Both the position numbers and the translations under genes were made by a program. Shown one piece after another: positions 1 to 9,514 of a DNA stretch of 64,000 nucleotides. The stretch's first letter is position 1. Each line of letters opens with the position of its first letter. The stretch spans positions 80,967 through 144,966 of the forward strand of contig MQUF01000001.1 in NCBI GenBank assembly GCA_001914235.1, in the 5' to 3' direction. This DNA comes from Desulfobulbaceae bacterium DB1. GTDB lineage: Bacteria; Desulfobacterota; Desulfobulbia; Desulfobulbales; SURF-16. The notes under the pieces are model-generated. The model saw nothing but the letters and a program-made list of their open reading frames with translations. It ran no database searches and was not told the DNA's origin.

Positions 1-1231
1 GGTAACGCCTCAAGAAGGGGATCTATTATTCTCATATGAAACACGACTAGGTGAAGCCGCTTTAATGCCATCTAATATTACGGCTTGTTTAGGGCGGCGC
101 ATGGGCTTGCTACGTCCTAACACTAATAAAGTTATCCCCGAGTATTTGTTATATGCCTATCTCTCACCATCTTTTCAGGAGACCATACGGTCCAAAACAA
201 TACATGGCGCAACAGTTGATCGAATAGCTCTGAAGGAAATGCCTAGTTTTCCCATCCGAATACCCCCTAAAGAAGAGCAGATAGTAGTAGTTAATGTTTT
301 AAAAGACCACTGTAGCAAAATCGAACTCAACCGCCGGATCAACCAGACCCTGGAGGAGATGGCCCAGGCCATTTTCAAATCCTGGTTTGTGGATTTCGAG
401 CCGGTCAAGGCCAAGACCCTTGCCAAAGCCAACGGCCAGGACCCGGAACGCGCCGCCATGTGCGCCATCAGCGGAAAGAGTGATGCCGAACTCGACCACC
501 TCCCCCCTGGCCAGCTTGTCCAACTCCGTGCCACCGCCGCCCTCTTTCCCGACGAACTCATCGACTCCGAACTGGGCTTGATCCCGAAGGGGTGGGAGGT
601 GAAGAGTATGAGGGAATTGGCAGAGATAATCACGAAAGGAACAACACCACGCAAGCCGGATGTTTTAGTGGCAAAGGACCCGGCCATAATTCCTTTTATA
701 AAGGTTAAGGATCTAACAGATTCTGGCGAGATTCTTCGTGCTTCACTAGAAATGATACCAGAATCCATACATGAAAAGGCTTTGAAACGATCCATCTTGA
801 AGACGAATGATTTACTGTTTTCAATAGCTGGGACAATAGGAAGAGTGTCTTTAATTGAAAAAGATTTACATAATTCTAATGTAAATCAAGCCCTAGCAAT
901 TATACGGCTGAAAGATATTGAAAATCACTTGTGGCTTTGTCTGCAAACATTGAAATGCAGGCGTATTCGAAATGAAATAGCATCAAAAGTAGTTCAAGGT
1001 GTTCAGGCTAATGCAAGCCTGGCAAATATAGGAGATATTCGAGTATTAGTCCCAAGAAAAAATTTACTTGCTGCATGGAATAAACTAATAGCTCCTTTCA
1101 ATTTACAAAAAATGGGGGTTGCCCAGCAAATAAGGGATTTAAGCCAACTCCGCGACACCCTCCTCCCCAAACTCCTCTCCGGTGAAATCAGCGTCAATGC
1201 CGCCGAACCCAGCATAAAGGAGGCGGTATGA
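1..1231 (+). CDS. hsdS: Type I restriction-modification specificity subunit HsdS (5' end outside window)
   Basis: DNA-recognition subunit of a type I restriction-modification complex; it reads the two half-sites of the target and holds HsdM and HsdR. The frame is open from base 2, so the gene starts upstream and only about 410 residues are seen. The visible part holds the end of the first target-recognition domain, the conserved helical spacer (LNRRINQTLEEMAQAIFKSW, then the ELGLIPKGWEV boundary), a complete second recognition domain and the closing helix (LRDTLLPKLLSGEI). The conserved spacer is GC-rich while the recognition domains (about 60-300 and 610-1130) are AT-rich, the mosaic expected where recognition domains are exchanged. 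The stop overlaps the next gene by 4 bases (ATGA). Confidence 0.93.
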   Translation, partial: VTPQEGDLLFSYETRLGEAALMPSNITACLGRRMGLLRPNTNKVIPEYLLYAYLSPSFQETIRSKTIHGATVDRIALKEMPSFPIRIPPKEEQIVVVNVLKDHCSKIELNRRINQTLEEMAQAIFKSWFVDFEPVKAKTLAKANGQDPERAAMCAISGKSDAELDHLPPGQLVQLRATAALFPDELIDSELGLIPKGWEVKSMRELAEIITKGTTPRKPDVLVAKDPAIIPFIKVKDLTDSGEILRASLEMIPESIHEKALKRSILKTNDLLFSIAGTIGRVSLIEKDLHNSNVNQALAIIRLKDIENHLWLCLQTLKCRRIRNEIASKVVQGVQANASLANIGDIRVLVPRKNLLAAWNKLIAPFNLQKMGVAQQIRDLSQLRDTLLPKLLSGEISVNAAEPSIKEAV

Positions 1232-3231
1232 TCGAAATTCACACCCTTGAAGACATCGCCACTCTTTCAGAATCCGTTGATCTGGAGTGTAAGCTGGCGG
1301 CCGGCAAAAACGGCAAAGGAGAGCTGCCCACCGACTTCTGGCCTACCTACAGCGCCTTTGCCAACACCCATGGCGGCGTTGTCCTGCTGGGGATACAGGA
1401 GAAGCAGGGGCGTTTCTCTCTGCACGGCATTCAGGAGCCGCAGCGTGTCATCACCACCCTCTTTAACCATCTCAATAACCGTCAGAAGGTAAGCATTAAT
1501 CTGCTCAGCGAGACGGATGTTAAAATCATTCCCATTGACGACCGCACGTTGATTCAGATCAACATTCCCCCGGCCCAACGTAAGCAGAAGCCGGTCTTCC
1601 TGGGTATGACTCCTCTTGGCGGCCACACCTACCGGCGCCTTCATGACGGTGACCGTCCCTGCAATGATGAAACCGTTCGGCGGATGTTGGCGGAACAGGT
1701 GGAGGATGAACGGGACAACCGGATTCTTCCAGGTTTTGGCATGGATGATATTGATACAGATAGCTTGCTTGCCTACCGCCAGTTATTGCGGGCGGAAAAG
1801 CCGGGCCATGTCTGGCTGGAGGAGGACGATGACGGGCTGCTCAAGAAGCTCAAGGGGTGGCGGCGTGATCGGGAGAGCGGTGAGGAAGGTTTGACACTGG
1901 CTGGCCTGTTGATGTTTGGCACCTGGGACGCCATCCAGGATGGGGCTCCCCATTACTTTGTTGACTATCAGGAGCGGCCAGAGGCCAAAACCGAGCTGCG
2001 CTGGATAGACCGACTCGTCCCGGACGGTACATGGTCCGGAAACCTTTTTGACTTTTATCGGCGGGTGTACCGGAAGCTTATTACTGACCTGAAGGTTCCC
2101 TTTGTTCTCAAGGATGGTCTACGGCAGGAGGATACGCCTGTACATGTGGCAATCCGTGAGGCGCTGGTCAATACCCTGGTACATGCCGATTATAGCGGCA
2201 GGGTGTCGGTGCTGGTGGTCAAACGCCCGGACCTGTTTGGTTTCCGGAATCCTGGCAATATGCGTATTCCTGTCGAACAGGCAATCCAGGGCGGCGAAAG
2301 CGACTGCCGGAATCGAATTATCCACCAGATGTTTCTCATGATCGGCCTGGGTGAGCGTGCCGGCTCCGGGGTCCCAAAGATTTACAGTGGCTGGAAGAGT
2401 GGCGATTGGCGGCCACCAGCCCTCTATGAAAAAGACGAACCAGAACAGACGCTTCTTGAGCTGCGGATGATTGACCTGTTCCCGTTAGAGGTCGTGGAGA
2501 GTCTCCGCGCCCAACTGGGCCAGGATTTTGATCGGTTTTCCGAGCTTGAGCGGCTCATTTTAGCTACGGTTGCATCAGAACAGGTTGTGAGCCATAGGCG
2601 GATCATGGAAATTTCCACGGATCATGCCCATGATTTGACTCAGGCATTTCAACACCTTGTCAAAGAAGGGTGTTTGGCTTCAAAGGGTCATGGCCGTGGC
2701 ACTGTTTACCATCTTCCAGGCCAGGCCCCACCGACACCTGACCAGGTTTTTGGCGAGGCAACGCCTGCTCCTGAGCTTAGCTCCACATATTTGAGCAAGA
2801 GCTCCGCACATTTGAGCAAGAGCTCCGCACATTTGGCCCAGAGCTCCGCACATTTGGAACTTGCTTCAGGCCATACGCTCCGGGACGAGAAGCAAGGCTG
2901 GCTTCATGTCGACGGCCTCCAGTTTCCCATTATAGACGATCTAAGTGTCCTGACCCCGGAGCCGCGTCAAGAGTTGTTGCGCAAGGCGGGTGCAGCCCAG
3001 AGGAAGAAAAAAATTCCCAGGACAGAAATGGAGGAGATCATTCTTTCACTGTGTGTCGACTGCTTCTTGACCCTGCAAGTATTGGCAGACTTAGTAAATC
3101 GTTCATCCAGCGCTTTGAGGCAACATTATTTAAAAACACTGGTTGAAAAGGGTAAGCTCACGCTCGCCTTTCCAGCCACGCCGACCCATCCGCAACAGGC
3201 ATACAAAAGCCGCCAGAGTGGAAAACGATGA
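1228..3231 (+). CDS. AlbA_2 (Schlafen-type) DNA-binding / RecG-like ATPase-domain protein within the type I RM operon
   Basis: A 667-residue protein of the family annotated as putative DNA-binding or RecG-like transcriptional regulator. The N-terminal 150 residues match the AlbA_2 fold (ESVDLECKLA, then AFANTHGGVVLLGI). Residues about 300-380 resemble the GHKL-type HATPase_c_4 domain (IREALVNTLVHADYS, then GLGERAGSGVPKI). A C-terminal winged-helix part follows. Between them, residues about 518-545 are a short tandem peptide repeat (KSSAHLS units). It is coupled to hsdS and hsdR by 4-base ATGA overlaps at both ends, so it is made with the RM complex. Such genes often accompany type I RM systems; control of RM expression or an accessory defence role is inferred, not shown. 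Confidence 0.8.
   Translation: MIEIHTLEDIATLSESVDLECKLAAGKNGKGELPTDFWPTYSAFANTHGGVVLLGIQEKQGRFSLHGIQEPQRVITTLFNHLNNRQKVSINLLSETDVKIIPIDDRTLIQINIPPAQRKQKPVFLGMTPLGGHTYRRLHDGDRPCNDETVRRMLAEQVEDERDNRILPGFGMDDIDTDSLLAYRQLLRAEKPGHVWLEEDDDGLLKKLKGWRRDRESGEEGLTLAGLLMFGTWDAIQDGAPHYFVDYQERPEAKTELRWIDRLVPDGTWSGNLFDFYRRVYRKLITDLKVPFVLKDGLRQEDTPVHVAIREALVNTLVHADYSGRVSVLVVKRPDLFGFRNPGNMRIPVEQAIQGGESDCRNRIIHQMFLMIGLGERAGSGVPKIYSGWKSGDWRPPALYEKDEPEQTLLELRMIDLFPLEVVESLRAQLGQDFDRFSELERLILATVASEQVVSHRRIMEISTDHAHDLTQAFQHLVKEGCLASKGHGRGTVYHLPGQAPPTPDQVFGEATPAPELSSTYLSKSSAHLSKSSAHLAQSSAHLELASGHTLRDEKQGWLHVDGLQFPIIDDLSVLTPEPRQELLRKAGAAQRKKKIPRTEMEEIILSLCVDCFLTLQVLADLVNRSSSALRQHYLKTLVEKGKLTLAFPATPTHPQQAYKSRQSGKR
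2779..2858 (+). repeat. 21-bp in-frame tandem repeat coding for KSSAHLS peptide units
   Basis: Just under four copies of a 21-bp unit, agctccgcacatttgagcaag, starting at 2779, 2800, 2821 and 2842, the last cut to 17 bp. Copies 2 and 3 are nearly identical. The period is a multiple of three, so changes in copy number would alter linker length without a frameshift. It sits in a linker between the ATPase-like and winged-helix parts of the protein. Confidence 0.9.
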
Positions 3232-6200
3232 TCACCGAAGACCAGCTTGAACAAATCTGCCTGGAGTGGTTCCGCGAGGGTGGCTATGACTACGCCTTTG
3301 GGCCGGACATCGCCCCTGACGGAGAAGCACCGCCGGCCAGGGACGGCCGAGTGCCGGGCGAGCCAGGGATGGCGGAAGACCGGCCGGAGCGGGTGGATTA
3401 CCGGCAGGTGGTGCTTTCTGGTCGTCTACTTTCTGCCATGCAGAAGATTAATCCCCATATCCCCTTGGCGGTTCTGGAAGAGGCGGCCCTTGTTGCCAGC
3501 AAGCCGGAATCGCCGGTGCTTATCCATAACAACCGCACCTTTCACCGGCTGCTCTTGGAAGGGGTGCCGGTGGAGTACAGCGACGGCGACGAAACACGAA
3601 CCGATCATGCCCAGCTCATTGACTTCAACAATTTCCGCAACAATCAGTTTCTGGTGGTCAACCAGTTTACCATCCAGGGCGCCAGGATGAACCGCAGGCC
3701 CGATGTGCTGGTGTTTATCAATGGGCTGCCCATTGCGGTGATCGAGCTGAAGAACCCGAGCAACGAGCAGACCGATGTCTGGGACGCCTTCAACCAGTTG
3801 CAGACCTATAAGGAGGAGATTCCCGACCTCTTTGTCACAAACTGCGCCCTGGTGGTGAGCGACGGCTGGACGGCCCGGATCGGCTCCCTCACCGCCAACA
3901 AGGAACGGTTCATGCCCTGGCGGACATTGAAGCATGAGGATGACAAACCACTGCTGGAATATGAACTGGAAAAGGTGGTGAAGGGTTTTTTCGCCCCGGA
4001 ACTGCTGCTGGACTATATCCGCTATTTTGTCATCTTTGACCAGGAAGGCGATACCGTTATCAAGAAGATCGCCGGATACCATCAGTTTCATGCGGTGCGT
4101 GAGGCGGTGCGGGTGACGGTGATCGCTTCCCGGCAGACCGAAGGCTTGCAGACCGCCGAACCTCGGGCAACCTATGGCCGGGAGGTGGTGCCGGGGTCGC
4201 GCAAGGCCGGGGTGGTCTGGCATACCCAAGGGTCGGGAAAAAGTATCTCCATGTGCTGTTATGCCGGGAAACTCCTGCAACAACCGGAAATGAACAATCC
4301 GACCATTGTGGTGGTCACTGACCGCAACGACCTGGACGGCCAGCTCTTCAATACCTTCAAGAATGCGCGGGAACTGCTGCGCCAGACCCCGGTGCAGGCC
4401 GGCAGTCGAGATGAGTTGCGGGAGATGCTGGCGGCCCGGCAGGCGGGCGGCATCATCTTTACCACGGTGCAGAAGTTTTCCTTGTTGAATGGCGAAGAGA
4501 GCCACCCGGTTTTGAGTGGCCGCAGCAACATCGTGGTGATCAGCGACGAGGCCCACCGCAGCCAGTATGGGTTAAAGGCGCGGCTCGACACCAAGACCGG
4601 CAAATATATCTATGGTTTTGCCAAACACATGCGGGACGCCATTCCCAATGCCTCGTTCATCGGCTTTACCGGCACCCCGATTTCCATGGAAGACAAGGAC
4701 ACCCGCGCCGTGTTCGGTGATTATGTCTCCATCTACGACATCCAGGATGCGGTGGATGACGGGGCCACCGTGCCGATCTATTACGAATCCCGACTGGCCA
4801 AGCTCGACATCAACCGTGACGCCATCGAAGAGCTGAATGAAGAGATGGAAGAGGTCATCGAGGATGAGGAGGACATTGCCTCACGGGAACGGACCAAGAG
4901 CAAATGGGCGGCCCTGGAAAAACTGGTGGGGTCGGAACCACGCCTGAAAGAGGTGGCCGAGGACCTGGTGGCCCATTGTGAGGCCAGAACGGAAGTAATC
5001 CCCGGTAAGGCGATGATCGTCTGCATGAGCCGGGAAATCTGTGTGCATCTTTATAATGCCATAACCGCTCTGCGGCCTGCCTGGCATGATCCTGATCCTG
5101 AGAAAGGGGCGATCAAGATTATCATGACCGGTTCCGCCTCGGACCGTGAACTGCTGCGGCCCCATGTCTACAGTCAGCAGGTCAAAAAACGGCTTGAAAA
5201 GCGGTTCAAGGAGGCGGACGACCCGCTGCAACTGGTGATAGTCCGCGATATGTGGTTGACCGGCTTTGACGCGCCCTGCTGCCACACCATGTATGTTGAC
5301 AAGCCCATGCGGGGCCATAACCTCATGCAGGCCATCGCCCGGGTGAACCGGGTGTTTAAGGACAAGCCGGGCGGCCTGGTGGTGGATTATATCGGCATCG
5401 GCAATGAGCTGAAACAGGCATTGAAGGATTATACCGATTCCAAGGGCAAGGGTGCGCCGACCTTACTCGCCGAAGAGGCCTATGCCTTGCTGCTTGAGAA
5501 GCTGGAAGTGGTGCGGGCCATGATGCATGGTCTTGATTACAGCGACTATCAGACCAATGCCCTCATGCTGCTGCCCATGGCTGCCAACCATATTTTAGGA
5601 CTTGAGGACGGCAAGCGGCGCTTTCTGGATGCCATGGCCGCCATCACCAAGGCGTTTTCATTATGCAGCACCCTGGATGAGGCGGCACCGCTCAGAAAAG
5701 AGATAGCCTTTTTTTCGGCGATCAAGGCGTCAATCATCAAACACACCACGGTTGATAAGAAACGGACCGAGGAGGAAAAGAACTCCGTCCTCAAGCAGAT
5801 ACTTGATAACGCGGTAGTGGCAGAAGGTGTGGCTGATATTTTTGCCCTGGCCGGGCTGGATACGCCCAATATCAGCCTCTTGTCAGATGAGTTCCTTGAG
5901 GATGTGCGCCGGATGCCGAGCAGAAACCTGGCGGTTGAACTGCTGGAAAAATTGCTGCGTGATGCTATCAAGGCCCGTACCCGAAACAATGTGGTCCAGG
6001 AGTTGAAATACGGTGAACGGCTGTTGGAGACCCTGCGCAAATATCATAACCGAGCCATCGAGACCGCCCAGGTCATCGAAGAGTTGGTCCAGATGGCCAA
6101 GGATTTCCAGGCGGCCATGAAGCGCGACGAAGAGCTTGGCTTGTCACCTGATGAGATCGCCTTTTATGATGCTTTGGCTAATAATGAAAGCGCGGTGCGG

Positions 6201-6425
6201 GAACTGGGCGACGAAATACTCAAAAAAATTGCCCATGAGCTGACCGAAAAGCTGCGGGCCAGCACCACGGTGGACTGGCAGGTGCGGGACAGTGTGCGGG
6301 CCAAGATGCGCAATATGGTGCGGCGGCTGCTGAAGAAGTACAAGTATCCTCCGGATATGCAGGCTGAAGCCATTGAGCTGATCTTGCGGCAGGCTGAGAA
6401 GTTGTCGTATTCGTGGACGCAATGA
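3228..6425 (+). CDS. hsdR: Type I restriction endonuclease subunit HsdR
   Basis: Motor and nuclease subunit of the type I restriction enzyme: ATP-driven translocation followed by DNA cleavage. The 1065 residues are full family length. The N-terminal nuclease shows the PD-(D/E)XK signature (DVLVF about residue 158, IELKNP about 173). The helicase core follows, with Walker A HTQGSGKS near residue 331, DEAHRSQYG near 440, motif III TGTPI near 480 and motif VI QAIARVNRVF near 700. The C-terminal region is helical and would dock to HsdM/HsdS. It starts inside the stop of the preceding gene (ATGA at 3228). No truncation or missing key residue is visible, so the system appears intact apart from what lies outside the window. 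Confidence 0.95.
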   Translation: MITEDQLEQICLEWFREGGYDYAFGPDIAPDGEAPPARDGRVPGEPGMAEDRPERVDYRQVVLSGRLLSAMQKINPHIPLAVLEEAALVASKPESPVLIHNNRTFHRLLLEGVPVEYSDGDETRTDHAQLIDFNNFRNNQFLVVNQFTIQGARMNRRPDVLVFINGLPIAVIELKNPSNEQTDVWDAFNQLQTYKEEIPDLFVTNCALVVSDGWTARIGSLTANKERFMPWRTLKHEDDKPLLEYELEKVVKGFFAPELLLDYIRYFVIFDQEGDTVIKKIAGYHQFHAVREAVRVTVIASRQTEGLQTAEPRATYGREVVPGSRKAGVVWHTQGSGKSISMCCYAGKLLQQPEMNNPTIVVVTDRNDLDGQLFNTFKNARELLRQTPVQAGSRDELREMLAARQAGGIIFTTVQKFSLLNGEESHPVLSGRSNIVVISDEAHRSQYGLKARLDTKTGKYIYGFAKHMRDAIPNASFIGFTGTPISMEDKDTRAVFGDYVSIYDIQDAVDDGATVPIYYESRLAKLDINRDAIEELNEEMEEVIEDEEDIASRERTKSKWAALEKLVGSEPRLKEVAEDLVAHCEARTEVIPGKAMIVCMSREICVHLYNAITALRPAWHDPDPEKGAIKIIMTGSASDRELLRPHVYSQQVKKRLEKRFKEADDPLQLVIVRDMWLTGFDAPCCHTMYVDKPMRGHNLMQAIARVNRVFKDKPGGLVVDYIGIGNELKQALKDYTDSKGKGAPTLLAEEAYALLLEKLEVVRAMMHGLDYSDYQTNALMLLPMAANHILGLEDGKRRFLDAMAAITKAFSLCSTLDEAAPLRKEIAFFSAIKASIIKHTTVDKKRTEEEKNSVLKQILDNAVVAEGVADIFALAGLDTPNISLLSDEFLEDVRRMPSRNLAVELLEKLLRDAIKARTRNNVVQELKYGERLLETLRKYHNRAIETAQVIEELVQMAKDFQAAMKRDEELGLSPDEIAFYDALANNESAVRELGDEILKKIAHELTEKLRASTTVDWQVRDSVRAKMRNMVRRLLKKYKYPPDMQAEAIELILRQAEKLSYSWTQ

Positions 6426-6522
6426 GAGATAAGGTGTTTCGTCTCAGTCAAGAAAAGCTTTAATTTATATCTTCAACTTTGTTTTATTGCTTCTTGTATA
6501 TGTCGGCCAATTCGCATTTTTG

Positions 6523-6552
6523 TTGGTCATGTTTTTCGGGACGGGCTATAAT
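6523..6552 (+). promoter_or_regulatory. Putative sigma-70-type promoter upstream of cheD
   Basis: TTGGTC at 6523-6528 and a perfect TATAAT at 6547-6552, separated by 18 bases, about 125 bases before the cheD start. Called by eye only. The distance leaves a long leader with no clear hairpin. Confidence 0.45.
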
Positions 6553-6677
6553 AAAAAAAAGGCCGGTAACGCTTTTCAGGTGCGCCATGAAAGATGATTT
6601 GCCGAAAAACAACGTGCGCATGAATAGTTTGGTTTTTACTTTTTCCGGCCGGCATCACCCGACAGGAACTGCACGCA

Positions 6678-7274
6678 ATGAAAGCAACCGGCCCTGAGGG
6701 CACATCCCGGCGGGTTACGATAAATCCCGGCGAATACTATTCGACAACGGGGGTCGAGGTGATTTCCACCCTCCTCGGTTCGTGCGTGGCCGCCTGTCTC
6801 TTTGACCCAAAACTCCATCTGATCGGCATGAACCATTTCATGCTCAGTAATCCCCGCTATTCGAAAGAGCAGTCGCTTCATTTTTCCATAGCCGGGCGTT
6901 ACGGCATTCAGGCCATGGAACTGCTCATCAACGACATGATGGCCAAAGGGACTGAGCGGTCGAAATTGCGGGCCAAGGTTTTCGGAGGGGCCACCGTCAT
7001 CGGTATTCACCGGGATGTGGAAAGTTTTTATTGCATTGGCGAGGTCAACTGCAAATTCATCCGCGAATATCTGAAAATGGAAGGGATACCGATTGTTGCG
7101 GAGGATCTCGGCGGAAATTATGGCAGAGTCATTCATTTTTCAAATGGTGATTTTGCGGTCTACCGCAGGAAAATTGGCGGGAACTGGAGCGAACGTCTGA
7201 CCCTGCGCGACCGAAACTGCTGGCAGCAGGCGTTGGCAAAGCAGGAAAAGGCCTCACCGGTTGATCTTTGGTAG
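6678..7274 (+). CDS. cheD: CheD family chemoreceptor glutamine deamidase
   Basis: CheD deamidates glutamines of methyl-accepting chemoreceptors and in some species binds CheC. The 198 residues carry the family core: a Cys in LLGSCVAACLFDP near residue 34, followed by the His of GMNHFML, then the conserved KVFGGA and IPIVAEDLGG segments. No other chemotaxis gene lies beside it, so it is a stand-alone copy between hsdR and a yhcH-type gene. The start at 6678 is the only ATG that keeps the conserved N-terminus (GEYYSTTG) without a long extra leader; an upstream overlapping frame has no recognisable features. Confidence 0.88.
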   Translation: MKATGPEGTSRRVTINPGEYYSTTGVEVISTLLGSCVAACLFDPKLHLIGMNHFMLSNPRYSKEQSLHFSIAGRYGIQAMELLINDMMAKGTERSKLRAKVFGGATVIGIHRDVESFYCIGEVNCKFIREYLKMEGIPIVAEDLGGNYGRVIHFSNGDFAVYRRKIGGNWSERLTLRDRNCWQQALAKQEKASPVDLW

Positions 7275-7525
7275 CAGCCATGCAATGAATCTGCTCTTGG
7301 CTCGTATGCTGTTTTCTGTTTTGTGCCAACTTGCATCCATGTTACGATCACTTGCATTGGATATCCGGGCGCTTGGTGCTGAGTCATCTTACTCTGGTTG
7401 ATCGGCATCTTCGATTCGGTAATGATCTGTGCTGGATGGCGTTCGGAAGTTGACGACACCTCAGTGCGTTGGTTGCCGATGCGCCCAGCTGAATTCTCCC
7501 CATGGTATTTCAGTAAGGAATTGAC

Positions 7526-7981
7526 ATGATTTTTGATGTACTTGAAAATGCCGGCCGTTATCTGTCCCTGCATAAGGGATTTCCCAAGGCATTTGCATTT
7601 CTCCTGCGGCCGGATCTGGACGAACTGCCGGTGGAGAAGTATGAAATAGATGGTGATCGCGTTTATGCGATGGCGGCAAGGGATCCCGGCCGCAAGAAAG
7701 AGGATGGACTCCTCGAAACACATGAAAAGTATATTGATATCCAATTGGTCTTGTCCGGAACCGATGAGATGGGATGGAAGCCGAAATCATCCTGTAAGAA
7801 ACCGATCGGAGAATATGACAAGGAAGATGATATTCAGTTTTTCGGCGATGAGCCGGATGCCTGGCTTCCTGTCGGCCGTGGATTTTTTGTGATTTTTTTC
7901 CCTGAAGATGCGCACATGCCGCTGATTTCGTCTGGACAGCTCCATAAAATTGTTGTCAAGATCGCAGTGGAGCAGGCGTGA
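7526..7981 (+). CDS. YhcH/YjgK/YiaL family protein (DUF386)
   Basis: A 151-residue single-domain cupin-like protein of the YhcH/YjgK/YiaL family. Members are linked to sugar-acid and sialic-acid catabolism, and some act on sugar anomers. Family marks seen: EKYIDIQLVLSGTDEMGW, the FGDEPDAWLPVGRGFFVIFFPEDAHMP stretch (given here as overlapping parts of the conserved C-terminal half) with metal-ligand type His/Glu residues, and the terminal HKIVVKI strand. An AAGGA-like site precedes the ATG at 7526. There are no sugar-catabolism genes nearby, so the substrate cannot be inferred. Confidence 0.85.
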   Translation: MIFDVLENAGRYLSLHKGFPKAFAFLLRPDLDELPVEKYEIDGDRVYAMAARDPGRKKEDGLLETHEKYIDIQLVLSGTDEMGWKPKSSCKKPIGEYDKEDDIQFFGDEPDAWLPVGRGFFVIFFPEDAHMPLISSGQLHKIVVKIAVEQA

Positions 7982-8070
7982 AAAGTGCGAATCCGACGTT
8001 CGAGTGACTGTGGAGAACTTCGGCGGACGGATGTGACCGGCAGGGCCATCCGGTTGAATGGTATGCGCAA

Positions 8071-8331
8071 ATGGAAAATGAGATGCCGCAACAGCAAAGA
8101 ATTATTGAAGTAAAATATTCGGACGGCACAAAAGGCAAGGCAATTGCCACAGGCAACAACGCAGCCTGGGTTTGCAAGTGCGGCCGAAAGGAACCTTTGC
8201 TTGGAAAGTCCGGGCAGGTGCGCGGCCCTGGCAAAAACACGAAAGTCGTTTGCCCAAACTGTGAAAAAGAATTTTTTGTAGAGCCTGACGTCGGTGATGA
8301 CAAAAAGGCTGTATCGGTGATAGAGCTATGA
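8071..8331 (+). CDS. Small zinc-ribbon-like hypothetical protein
   Basis: An 86-residue protein not assigned to a named family. It opens with a short beta segment (RIIEVKYSDGTKGKA) and carries two cysteine pairs, CKC and CPNC, about 30 residues apart, suggesting a metal-binding ribbon. The start is uncertain: ATG at 8071 and at 8083 are both in frame and neither has a strong ribosome binding site. It stands alone between the yhcH-type and amphi-Trp genes on the same strand. Confidence 0.55.
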   Translation: MENEMPQQQRIIEVKYSDGTKGKAIATGNNAAWVCKCGRKEPLLGKSGQVRGPGKNTKVVCPNCEKEFFVEPDVGDDKKAVSVIEL

Positions 8332-8518
8332 CCAGCCGGAACAGGGGGCGCGCGAGCAGAAGATACTTGCGGGGGCGGATGCGCGCAGGTTTGCAAAATT
8401 CCTTGTCGGTTTCCATCCACTTCGGCGTCCCAGGCAGCGCCAAAGAAAGCTCAACTCGGCGACCCTGCGGGCATTTTTTTTGCGCAGTCATGACACATTG
8501 TTTCTAAATGGGGGGGGT

Positions 8519-8743
8519 ATGAGGGATAAGGCGGAAAGGGATGTGGAGAAAAGTTATCCGATGCCGGCTTTTATTGCAAAACTGCGACGTCTTGCAGATT
8601 CGCTCGAAAAAGGAAAGCCCTTTGCAATTCAAATTGCCGGTGAAAGAATATACGTTCCCGTTCGTGCAACTTGCAATATCGAGCACGAAAGAGAAGAAGG
8701 CCAAGAAGAAATCGAGTTTCAAATAAAGTGGTCGAACGAATAA
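8519..8743 (+). CDS. Amphi-Trp domain small protein
   Basis: A 74-residue protein matching the amphi-Trp pattern: an N-terminal helix (MPAFIAKLRRLADSLEKGK) followed by a strand pair and an acidic tail ending in IEFQIKWS with the conserved C-terminal Trp. The function of the family is unknown. The ATG at 8519 is chosen because a run of eight G (8511-8517 region) stands directly upstream as a Shine-Dalgarno; an in-frame TTG at 8480 would give a longer protein but has no such site. Confidence 0.7.
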   Translation: MRDKAERDVEKSYPMPAFIAKLRRLADSLEKGKPFAIQIAGERIYVPVRATCNIEHEREEGQEEIEFQIKWSNE

Positions 8744-9076
8744 ATAAATTATTTTGTGACTGAAAACGATTCTGTTGTGCAGCGAACTCGCAATTCCAGA
8801 GACAGTATCCTTACATTACTTTCATTAAATAAACTCTTCCTGAAATTTATGAATCCCAGCAGTCTTCACGTTTGATGGCCGGAAAATTCTCCCCTTCACG
8901 TGACACGGCGGCTCTTTCTGTACGGGGGATTCCCCTTTTTTTGGCGCTGATCCCTTTGTGTGGGTACTCGTTGTGAAAGGAGAATTGTCCGAATTCTGCG
9001 AACGATACGATGTTGGGGGTGTCGTAAACATATATCCCGTTGTTTTTGCCATCCGACAATCTTGGAGTGATTTGAT
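8744..9076. other. 333-base intergenic region between the amphi-Trp and dsbB-like genes
   Basis: No convincing gene on either strand. The only structure seen is a short GC hairpin (GGGG-GATT-CCCC) followed by seven T at about 8924-8942, which could be a weak terminator on the plus strand. The DsbB start at 9077 has no strong Shine-Dalgarno directly upstream. Confidence 0.5.
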
Positions 9077-9514
9077 ATGCGTGGTTCCGATCAAAAGTCC
9101 AATGCAAGCTGGGCCATTCTTTTTTTCTGCTGGCTGCTGGCAACTGTTTCCACCTTGGGGAGTTTGTTTTTCAGTCAGGTGATGGATTTTGCCCCCTGCC
9201 TTTTGTGTTGGTATCAGCGAATATTTTTGTTTCCCTTGGTCATAATTTTGGCGAGAGGGCTGTTTCCATTGGATAAAAACGTGGTGAAATACGCTCTGCC
9301 CTTGGCGGTGGCCGGCTGGCTGGCGGCCCTGTACCATAACCTGCTCTATAGCGGCATCATCCCGGAGAGCATTCAGCCTTGCAGCCAGGGGGTTTCGTGC
9401 ACGGAAAAATACATAGAGCTGTTTGGTTTTCTGACAATACCGGGGCTTTCCTTGCTGTCCTTTTCCCTGACAATAGTCCTTTTAATTATCTTCAAGAGGA
9501 GGTTTGCTGAATGA
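9077..9514 (+). CDS. DsbB/BdbC-like disulfide bond formation membrane protein
   Basis: Inner-membrane quinone reductase that re-oxidises a partner thiol oxidase. The 145 residues form four hydrophobic segments. The first periplasmic loop carries CLLCWYQR (the CxxC pair), and the second carries a Cys pair seven residues apart (QPCSQGVSC), as in the short BdbC type. It overlaps the dsbA-like gene by 4 bases (ATGA at 9511), so the two are made together as an oxidase/partner pair. Confidence 0.9.
   Translation: MRGSDQKSNASWAILFFCWLLATVSTLGSLFFSQVMDFAPCLLCWYQRIFLFPLVIILARGLFPLDKNVVKYALPLAVAGWLAALYHNLLYSGIIPESIQPCSQGVSCTEKYIELFGFLTIPGLSLLSFSLTIVLLIIFKRRFAE

Noticed and set aside
3426..4556. 376-codon frame antisense to hsdR
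   Set aside because: It lies wholly within the well-supported hsdR gene and its composition is that of a shadow frame.
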